Source: Caryophanales bacterium UBA1709
GTDB lineage: Bacteria; Bacillota_I; Bacilli_A; RFN20; UBA1709
Reading direction: 5' to 3'
Assembly (NCBI GenBank): GCA_002317215.1
Contig: DCJD01000013.1
Location: 6,272-27,448 of the forward strand
DNA: 21,177 bases
This document shows positions 15,664 to 21,177 of this stretch, piece by piece. The notes beneath the pieces were generated by a model. It saw nothing but the letters and a program-made list of their open reading frames with translations. It had not been told where the DNA came from and did no database searches. Both the position numbers and the translations under genes were made by a program. How positions within the stretch are numbered: the first letter of the stretch is position 1; every line of letters starts with the position of its first letter.

Positions 15664-15665
15664 GT

Positions 15666-15727
15666 GGGCGTTCCTACTACGACCGATCTGTTAACATTGA
15701 GGCCACTATTGAACCATCGATCTCACC
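15666..15727 (-). repeat. Inverted tRNA fragments, right flank (Asn and Ile anticodon/T arms)
   Basis: Two more inverted pieces. Bases 15679-15696 are the reverse complement of tRNA-Asn 15593-15610 (17 of 18: anticodon loop, 3' anticodon stem, variable region, start of T stem). A degenerate acceptor-like part (GGGCGTTCCTACT, 15666-15678) precedes it. Bases 15708-15727 are the reverse complement of tRNA-Ile 15517-15536 (19 of 20: 3' anticodon stem through T loop). A GAGGCC stretch (15699-15704) may be a remnant of the Ile acceptor end. The D-arm halves are absent here; those halves are the ones found in the left flank. The segment lies after the tRNA terminator. Confidence 0.85.
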
Positions 15728-15746
15728 AAATATGGTCTTGTAATAA

Positions 15747-15775
15747 TTGATTTTATAGTTTTAAAAAACTATAAT
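15747..15775 (+). promoter_or_regulatory. Promoter with embedded operator-like dyad, Fe-S scaffold/GGGtGRT operon
   Basis: TTGATT, a 17-base spacer and a perfect TATAAT. Between and over them lies a perfect 10-bp inverted repeat, TTATAGTTTT/AAAACTATAA with a 2-base centre (15753-15774). It spans from the end of -35 into the -10 box, so a dimeric repressor bound here would block RNA polymerase. The expected start is about 15782, giving a leader of about 20 bases with a GGAGG site. No terminator-like T run of adequate length follows. Confidence 0.7.
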
Positions 15776-15802
15776 TTATATGAATAATTTATGGAGGATA
15801 AT

Positions 15803-16495
15803 ATGGAATATACAAAAGAATTTAAAGCGATGTGTCCTGTTGTTAATGGGGCAAGTCATGGCTGTGCACCTATCCCTCAAGAAGGCAAATGGACTTATGC
15901 CAAAGGTATAGAAGATATTAATGGTTTAACCCATGGCATTGGCTGGTGTGCACCACAACAAGGAGCTTGTAAATTAACATTAAATGTTAAAGAAGGCGTT
16001 ATTGAAGAAGCCTTAATTGAAACTATTGGTTGTAGTGGTATGACTCATAGTGCAGCTATGGCAAGTGAAGCTATTGTAGGTAAAACATTATTAGAAGCTG
16101 TTAATACAGATTTAGTATGTGATGCTATTAATACTGCAATGAGAGAGCTTTTCTTACAAATAATATATGGAAGAACTCAATCAGCATTTTCAGAAAATGG
16201 TTTACCAATAGGCTCTGGTTTAGAAGATTTAGGAAAAGGATTAAGAAGCCAAGTTGGAACTATTTATGGTTCAAAAGAAAAAGGACCTAGATATCTCGAT
16301 TTAACTGAAGGTTATATTACTAAAATAGCCTTAGATGAAAACTCCGAAATCATCGGTTATGAATATATCAATCTTGGTGTATTTATGAAACTAATGAAAG
16401 ATGGTATTAAAGCAGAAGAAGCTCTTGAAAAAGCTAAGGGTCATTATGGCAGATTTAATGATGCCACCAAATATATTGATCCTAGAAAGGAGTAA
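15803..16495 (+). CDS. Iron-sulfur cluster assembly scaffold protein (NifU/IscU-like)
   Basis: 230 residues from the chosen start. The protein belongs to the NifU N-terminal/IscU-like scaffold family in the longer form that pairs with GGGtGRT genes. Candidate cluster ligands are Cys11, Cys21, Cys49 (GWCAPQQGAC), Cys56 and Cys77 (IGCSGMTHS); the last lies in the classic scaffold turn before the SAAMASEA helix. The C-terminal extension (about 130-230) is family specific. I start it at 15803 because GGAGG lies five bases upstream. An ATG at 15791 has no binding site and overlaps that GGAGG. GGGtGRT follows after three bases. Transcription likely starts at the dyad-bearing promoter. The scaffold role is established for the family; the precise client is unknown. 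Confidence 0.88.
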   Translation: MEYTKEFKAMCPVVNGASHGCAPIPQEGKWTYAKGIEDINGLTHGIGWCAPQQGACKLTLNVKEGVIEEALIETIGCSGMTHSAAMASEAIVGKTLLEAVNTDLVCDAINTAMRELFLQIIYGRTQSAFSENGLPIGSGLEDLGKGLRSQVGTIYGSKEKGPRYLDLTEGYITKIALDENSEIIGYEYINLGVFMKLMKDGIKAEEALEKAKGHYGRFNDATKYIDPRKE

Positions 16496-16498
16496 TCT

Positions 16499-17500
16499 AT
16501 GATAACTTTTGAAAACTATGATAGAAGAATTAAACAAATTAATGAATGCCTAAACAAATATGGTATTAAAGATTTAGATGAAGCTAAATCAATTTGTGAT
16601 TCCTATAACCTTGATGTATATAAGATGGTTAAAGAAATCCAACAAATTTGTTTCGATAATGCTTGCTATGCTTATATGGTAGGAGCAGCAATTGCTTTAA
16701 AAAATAAAGCAAGCAATGCTGTTGAAGCAGCTAAATATATTGGAATCGGTTTACAATCATTTTGTATTCCAGGATCAGTAGCAGATGATAGAACAGTCGG
16801 TCTAGGACATGGAAATTTAGCAGCAATGTTATTAAGCGAAGATACTAAATGTTTTGCCTTTTTAGCTGGACACGAAAGTTTTGCTGCTGCTGAAGGTGCT
16901 ATTGGTATTGCTAAAAAAGCAAATAAAGTTAGAAAAGAACCATTAAGAGTTATTCTAAATGGTCTTGGCAAAGATGCCGCTAAAATAATTAGTAGAGTAA
17001 ATGGCTTTACACACGTTGAAACATCATTTGATTACTTTACAGGCAAAGTTAATATCATTAAAGAAACTAAATATGGAAATAATCCAGATAGATTAGCCGT
17101 AAGATGTTATGGATCTGATGATGTAAGAGAAGGTGTTGCTATTATGCATTTAGAAGGCGTTGATGTTTCTATTACTGGAAACTCAACAAACCCTACTCGT
17201 TTCCAACATCCAGTTGCAGGCACTTATAAAAAAGAATGTATTGAACAAGGCAAGAAATATTTCTCAGTTGCTAGTGGGGGTGGAACGGGTAGAACTCTTC
17301 ATCCAGACAATATGGCCGCCGGACCTGCTAGTTATGGAATGACTGATACAATGGGAAGAATGCATAGTGATGCACAATTTGCAGGGTCTTCTTCAGTTCC
17401 AGCCCACGTTGAGATGATGGGCTTAATAGGAATGGGTAACAATCCTATGGTTGGTGCAACTGTAGCAGTTGCAGTATCAGTTGCAGAAGCATTAAAATAA
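16499..17500 (+). CDS. GGGtGRT family protein
   Basis: 333 residues. The family name motif reads GGGTGRT at residues 260-266, followed by LHPDNMAAGPASYGMTDTMGRMHSDAQFAGSSSVPAHVEMMGLIGMGNNPMVGATVAV near the C-terminus. Other marked segments are the Gly/Ala-rich IPGSVADDRTVGLGHGNLAAMLL block (about 90-112) and AFLAGHESFAAAEGAIGIAKKA (about 120-141). No membrane segment is seen. The biochemical function is not established. Genes of this family are typically next to the NifU-like scaffold gene, as here, three bases apart with AAAGGAG at the end of the upstream gene, so the two probably work together in Fe-S cluster metabolism. A strong terminator follows. Confidence 0.92.
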   Translation: MITFENYDRRIKQINECLNKYGIKDLDEAKSICDSYNLDVYKMVKEIQQICFDNACYAYMVGAAIALKNKASNAVEAAKYIGIGLQSFCIPGSVADDRTVGLGHGNLAAMLLSEDTKCFAFLAGHESFAAAEGAIGIAKKANKVRKEPLRVILNGLGKDAAKIISRVNGFTHVETSFDYFTGKVNIIKETKYGNNPDRLAVRCYGSDDVREGVAIMHLEGVDVSITGNSTNPTRFQHPVAGTYKKECIEQGKKYFSVASGGGTGRTLHPDNMAAGPASYGMTDTMGRMHSDAQFAGSSSVPAHVEMMGLIGMGNNPMVGATVAVAVSVAEALK

Positions 17501-17512
17501 AATATTTTAAAT

Positions 17513-17545
17513 AAAAAAGATGAAGATTTGCTCTTCATCTTTTTT
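17513..17545. terminator. Bidirectional terminator between GGGtGRT and YhhN genes
   Basis: AGATGAAGA/TCTTCATCT forms a 9-bp stem with a 5-base loop, flanked by five A on the left and five T on the right. It works in both directions and separates the convergent genes. Confidence 0.85.
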
Positions 17546-17562
17546 GTATATAAATATGTTAA

Positions 17563-18213
17563 TTAGATTACTAATCCTACTACCATTAATAATTCTCCAA
17601 GTGAATAAGTAATCATTGGAATAAAATGTCCAGTAATCTTTGAGTTTTTATTGAATCTAACATGGAACAAAACATTATCTGAAATAAAGAAACCAAGTGC
17701 TCCAATAGCGGTTAGAATAGATCCGATATCTACATTAGATATTGCTCTATATAATGCAAAACAATTCATCCCGCCGTTTGTTAATAAATAGAAAAACATA
17801 GGAATAAATAAAGGCTTTGGTAAATGTGGTTTTAATGTCTTGAAGTTAAAAAATACCACAGTAGCAAATATAATTCCACTCACCACATATATCCACCAAC
17901 TAACTCTACTTAAATCAATCGTATCCTCGATATATCCACATATAAATAAGAAATGACTAATCCAAAAGAATATCCCACCAATTGTGAACCATTTAACACC
18001 CTTAGGTATTAAGAATAAATCCCCAAGCCATGATGTAATAATTGCAAATACAACTATCCAACTTGGATTATCTAAAGCAACTATATAGTAAGACAATAAT
18101 GAGAATAAAATAAAACCCTTAGAAAAATTTCTAATCGCATCTATTCTTTTATAACTAGCATATAGATGCATTGTTGTAAAAATAGTAAAAGTAATTATAA
18201 ATATATATTCCAT
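17563..18213 (-). CDS. YhhN/TMEM86-family membrane protein (lysoplasmalogenase-like)
   Basis: 216 residues with about eight membrane segments and little else. Two marks of the YhhN/TMEM86 family are present: SWLGDLFL (GD at 64-65) and GALGFFISDNVL (SD at 178-179), acidic residues inside membrane segments. Members studied in animals and bacteria hydrolyse the vinyl-ether bond of lysoplasmalogens. Anaerobes often make plasmalogens, so this activity is plausible here but not proven by the sequence. The gene stands alone on the minus strand. The ribosome binding site is weak (GATGAG), and a -35/-10 pair lies just upstream. Confidence 0.8.
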   Translation of the reverse strand: MEYIFIITFTIFTTMHLYASYKRIDAIRNFSKGFILFSLLSYYIVALDNPSWIVVFAIITSWLGDLFLIPKGVKWFTIGGIFFWISHFLFICGYIEDTIDLSRVSWWIYVVSGIIFATVVFFNFKTLKPHLPKPLFIPMFFYLLTNGGMNCFALYRAISNVDIGSILTAIGALGFFISDNVLFHVRFNKNSKITGHFIPMITYSLGELLMVVGLVI

Positions 18214-18233
18214 ATAAATCTCATCTTGTTAAT

Positions 18234-18261
18234 ATTGTATTTTATATTTCTATAAAGTAAA
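18234..18261 (-). promoter_or_regulatory. Possible promoter of the YhhN-family gene
   Basis: On the minus strand TTTACT, a 16-base spacer and TACAAT lie 21 bases upstream of the ATG. Spacing and sequence are acceptable, but the DNA is AT-rich. Confidence 0.45.
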
Positions 18262-18322
18262 GCGTTCTAAATTATATATAAACATATAATATATTTATAT
18301 CCAAAACATTTTTGATATAAGG

Positions 18323-18328
18323 TATAAT
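18323..18328 (+). promoter_or_regulatory. Possible -10 box of the acyltransferase/STAS-ligase operon
   Basis: A perfect TATAAT lies 27 bases before the ATG at 18355. No good -35 is seen at 17 bases. GAGG, ten bases before the ATG, is the ribosome binding site. Confidence 0.4.
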
Positions 18329-18354
18329 TATAAGGTGTTTGAGGAATATATAAA

Positions 18355-19464
18355 ATGGAATTATTTAAGAAAAAAGAAATTAATACTAAAAGATTATTTG
18401 AATTAGATTTAGCAAAAGCAATATGTATTCTTGGGATGGTGTTTGTCCATTGTTTTGAAGAATTCACTCTTACTGAAAATGCCCTTAACGGAAATGCTTA
18501 TTATTTATTTTATGTTGTTTTAGATGCTTTATTTGGCGCTGGAACATTTATGATATGTATGGGTGTTGGAATGGCATTTACCAAAAAGAACACTGCGGAC
18601 GATTTTATTAAAAGAGGTATAAAGATATTTATAATATCTTATATTTTAAACATATTAAGATTTGTTTTACCAACTTGTCTTGGTTATTTATATGGTGAGG
18701 ATGTTACTAATTTAGTAATTGGCAGTTTACTATATACTGATATAATGCAATTCGCAGGACTTGCGTTACTACTATATGGATTATTAAAGAAATTAAATAT
18801 TGATGATCTAACATTAATTATAATCGCACTAATAATGTCCATTATTGGCAGCTTTATTAGATTTATAGATTATGGTCCATATTGGTTAAACGAGATAATC
18901 GGTTTAATATTACCTACTAAAGACGAAGGATTCTATGAATACTTCGCTCCATTTGCTTTATTTAACTGGTTTATTATAGTTGTATTTGGAATTATGTTAG
19001 GTAAGTTTATCAAACAATGTAAAAACCTTGATAAATACTATATGATTTCAACAATAGTATCTGGAATTATCATTACAACATACATGATTATAGCTATTCC
19101 TAATAGACTAGGTATGATGAGTGGCAATATAATTGATTATTTCCAAATGACAACATATGAATCTATTTTCTTAATGTGTGGAGCGGTATTTGTATTTGGT
19201 ATATACCATTATATTTCCAAGTTATTTAGTACTAAAACTATTAACTTTATTACTAGATTAAGTTCAAATATCAATCAAACTTATTGTATTCATTGGATAT
19301 TAATTGGTTGGTTATGTACTTTATTATATGAGCAACCATTAAGCACATTAGGAGTCTTTGTAATTGGAACTATTATCTATGTATTATCAACTTATCTTGG
19401 TGAATTAATTAAACGCAAGCAAGAAAAGAAGGCTAAAGAATATGCAACAAGGACTCAAAATTAA
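18355..19464 (+). CDS. Membrane acyltransferase (acyltransferase 3/HGSNAT-like)
   Basis: 369 residues with about ten membrane segments. The N-terminus RLFELDLAKAICILGMVFVHCF (about 13-34) matches the first segment of membrane acyltransferases of the acyltransferase 3 and HGSNAT/DUF1624 group, in which an acidic residue and a His (here Asp18 and His32) are conserved and the first helix carries catalytic residues. The last segments end in a Lys-rich cytoplasmic tail. Such enzymes move acyl groups onto sugars, lipids or peptides at the outer face. The next gene starts inside this one (overlap of 23 bases) and encodes an acyl-CoA-synthetase-like enzyme. This suggests that the synthetase makes or loads the acyl donor, which is inference. 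The subfamily is not certain. Confidence 0.75.
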   Translation: MELFKKKEINTKRLFELDLAKAICILGMVFVHCFEEFTLTENALNGNAYYLFYVVLDALFGAGTFMICMGVGMAFTKKNTADDFIKRGIKIFIISYILNILRFVLPTCLGYLYGEDVTNLVIGSLLYTDIMQFAGLALLLYGLLKKLNIDDLTLIIIALIMSIIGSFIRFIDYGPYWLNEIIGLILPTKDEGFYEYFAPFALFNWFIIVVFGIMLGKFIKQCKNLDKYYMISTIVSGIIITTYMIIAIPNRLGMMSGNIIDYFQMTTYESIFLMCGAVFVFGIYHYISKLFSTKTINFITRLSSNINQTYCIHWILIGWLCTLLYEQPLSTLGVFVIGTIIYVLSTYLGELIKRKQEKKAKEYATRTQN

Positions 19465-21177
19465 TAAAATAGTAATAGATAACAACGTAACATTATTAAT
19501 TAATGGAACAATTAATAATGATACTTGTAATATATTAAATGAAGAATTATTAAGTTTAGATTATTCTAATCTTAATTTAACATTAGATTTTTCTAATGCC
19601 TCATATATTACTAGTGCTGGGCTTAGAGTATTACTAGTTGCTCGTAAAAAATTAAGTAAAGAAACCATGAAATTAGTTAATGTAAATGATGCTATATTTG
19701 ATATATTATCTACCACTGGTTTTGACTCATTTTTTAATATAATTAAAAACAATAATATTAATAAAGATTACAATAAAGAATACAACCTCTCATATGCCTC
19801 ATTGCTTGAAAAAAGAGTAGATACTAATCCTAAAGGATTAGCATATATCTATAATGATATTAAATATACTTTTGAAGATGTTGATAAAGGATCACAAATA
19901 ATTGCTAATGATCTAGTAAAGCTTGGAGCTAAAAAAAGAAGTCATATTGGTATTTGCTCTACTAATTCAATCAATTATATTTATACTTTCTTAGCTATTC
20001 AAAAAATAGGCGGAGTAGCAGTCCTAATTAATCCAGGATTAAATAGCAATGAAGTAAATGATTTATGTCAAATAGGTGATGTTAGTATTTTATGTTATTC
20101 TGAGATACCTAATATAACTAATTTTGAAGAATATAAGAAAACTATCTTAGATAATCCTAATATTAAAGAAGTTTATGATATTAGTAATTATATAAATTTA
20201 AATAATAGATTTAATGAATATGATGATATCAAAGATAAATTTAAAGAATATCATGATCAAGACGATCCTTGTTTAATAATATTCTCCTCTGGTTCTACTG
20301 GTAAACCAAAAGCAATATTATCTAGTGCTTATAGTAATATAACATGTATTATCCCAGTAGATGAGACAGTAAAATATCAAGAAAATGATGTAAATCTTGC
20401 CTTTCTTCCCTTCTTCCATATCTTTGGATTTGAAACCGCAATAAGTCTTGGTTTATTAAAAGGATATTATTCAATTATCCCTCAATCTAAAAAACCAGAC
20501 TTACTAATTAATCTAATTGATAAATACAAATGCACTATCTTTAATACTGTTCCTACAATGATGTTAAAGATGATAAATGATAAAGAATTTAGCAAAGCTA
20601 AATTATCATCTTTAAGATCATCTTATCTAGGTGGGGCAATAACTACAAAAGAACAAATGCTTATGCTTAAAGAATTAATGCCTAATAATCACTTAGGTAA
20701 TTTATATGGAATGAGTGAAAATGCCTGTATTAGTATAACTAGCTATAATGATTCTATTGATAATCTAACTAAAACCGTTGGTAAACCAGTTAGAGGAATG
20801 GAAATAATGATTAAAGATAGTAAAGGCAATTCGCTGGATAAGAATCAAGTTGGTGAAATATGCTTAAAATCTAACGCCATGTTAGTTTGCTATTATAAAT
20901 TAGATATTACTAAACAACCACTTGATGAATCTGGATGGTTAGCAACTGGTGATTTAGGATTTATTGATGATAATGGATATCTAAATATATGTGGAAGAAT
21001 AAAAGATTTAATCATATGTGGTGGTGAAAACATATCTCCTGGAGAAATTGAACAAGTTATTTCGGCCAACAAGTCGATAGGTGATGTAAAAGTAATTGGA
21101 ATTGATGATGAAATTAAAGGAGAAATAGTAGTCGCTTGTTTAACAATAAAAGATGGATATGAGTATGATGAAAGTAG
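19442..21177 (+). CDS. STAS domain fused to AMP-forming acyl-CoA synthetase-like enzyme (partial)
   Basis: An open frame of 578 codons that runs off the right edge without a stop. Residues about 5-105 form a STAS domain. DFSNASYITSAGLRVLL (49-65) is the anti-sigma-factor-antagonist core with Ser58 at the usual phosphorylation site, followed by MKLVNVNDAIFDILSTTGFDSFF. From about 118 on there is an ANL adenylating enzyme: phosphate loop SSGSTGKPK (282-290), YGMSE (422-426), TGDLG (502-506), and the hinge GRIKDLIICGGENISPGEIE (518-537), which binds the ribose and starts the C-terminal subdomain. The C-terminal Lys motif lies beyond the window. The start at 19442 overlaps the acyltransferase by 23 bases and the STAS domain begins right after it, with GAAGG upstream. 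The substrate is unknown; a carboxylate, probably a fatty acid, is expected. Confidence 0.85.
   Translation, partial: MQQGLKINKIVIDNNVTLLINGTINNDTCNILNEELLSLDYSNLNLTLDFSNASYITSAGLRVLLVARKKLSKETMKLVNVNDAIFDILSTTGFDSFFNIIKNNNINKDYNKEYNLSYASLLEKRVDTNPKGLAYIYNDIKYTFEDVDKGSQIIANDLVKLGAKKRSHIGICSTNSINYIYTFLAIQKIGGVAVLINPGLNSNEVNDLCQIGDVSILCYSEIPNITNFEEYKKTILDNPNIKEVYDISNYINLNNRFNEYDDIKDKFKEYHDQDDPCLIIFSSGSTGKPKAILSSAYSNITCIIPVDETVKYQENDVNLAFLPFFHIFGFETAISLGLLKGYYSIIPQSKKPDLLINLIDKYKCTIFNTVPTMMLKMINDKEFSKAKLSSLRSSYLGGAITTKEQMLMLKELMPNNHLGNLYGMSENACISITSYNDSIDNLTKTVGKPVRGMEIMIKDSKGNSLDKNQVGEICLKSNAMLVCYYKLDITKQPLDESGWLATGDLGFIDDNGYLNICGRIKDLIICGGENISPGEIEQVISANKSIGDVKVIGIDDEIKGEIVVACLTIKDGYEYDES

Noticed and set aside
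15384..15727. Phage or integrative-element attachment sites at the tRNA genes
   Set aside because: Attachment sites give direct repeats of a tRNA 3' end. Here the pieces are inverted and come from both halves, and no integrase gene is present.
15791..15802. Upstream ATG for the Fe-S scaffold gene
   Set aside because: Its second codon lies in the GGAGG that serves the ATG at 15803, and it has no binding site of its own.
16672..16971. A 99-codon minus-strand frame within the GGGtGRT gene
   Set aside because: It lies fully antisense to a well-recognised family gene and has no translation signal.

Overview
This window comes from a very AT-rich, low-GC Gram-positive-type (Bacillota) chromosome. 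The evidence is strong AGGAGG-type ribosome binding sites, lipobox lipoproteins, a rplM-rpsI pair with a short leader, tRNAs with encoded CCA, and an Fe-S scaffold/GGGtGRT gene pair typical of anaerobes. Trp is written TGG and all 15 complete genes end in TAA or TAG. An uncultured gut anaerobe of the Bacilli/Erysipelotrichia/RF39 type would fit, but that placement is inference.

Layout. 1-1500: a DUF1846 (UPF0371) protein on the minus strand. 1550-5550: minus-strand pair of a membrane-anchored XRE/zinc-ribbon regulator followed by a giant helical-repeat lipoprotein. 5770-5940: tRNA-Leu(UAG) on the minus strand with its own promoter and terminator. 5948-6942: rplM-rpsI on the plus strand with promoter, leader hairpin and terminator. 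6953-14515: a minus-strand operon of a small membrane protein, a YwaF-like membrane domain fused in frame to an ABC ATPase, an ABC permease, a small anchored Ig-like protein and a large Ig/beta-rich lipoprotein. This looks like a transporter plus surface-protein module. 14552-15307: an accessory PD-(D/E)xK-like protein, possibly the promoter-proximal gene of the same run.

15384-15727 is the most unusual part. An intact tRNA-Ile(GAU)-tRNA-Asn(GUU) cassette, with its own promoter and terminator, is bracketed on both sides by short inverted copies of the same two tRNAs. The left flank carries inverted D-arm/5'-anticodon-stem segments of Asn and Ile. The right flank carries inverted anticodon/T-arm segments of Asn and Ile. 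The four segments match at 17/17, 17/18, 17/18 and 19/20 positions. Both flanks lie outside the predicted transcript.

15747-17545: a NifU/IscU-like scaffold gene and a GGGtGRT gene form a two-gene operon. Its promoter has a perfect 10-bp inverted repeat between -35 and -10. 17563-18213: a YhhN/TMEM86-family membrane protein on the minus strand. 18355-21177: a membrane acyltransferase overlapping a gene for a STAS domain fused to an AMP-forming acyl-CoA synthetase-like enzyme, which runs off the right edge of the window.
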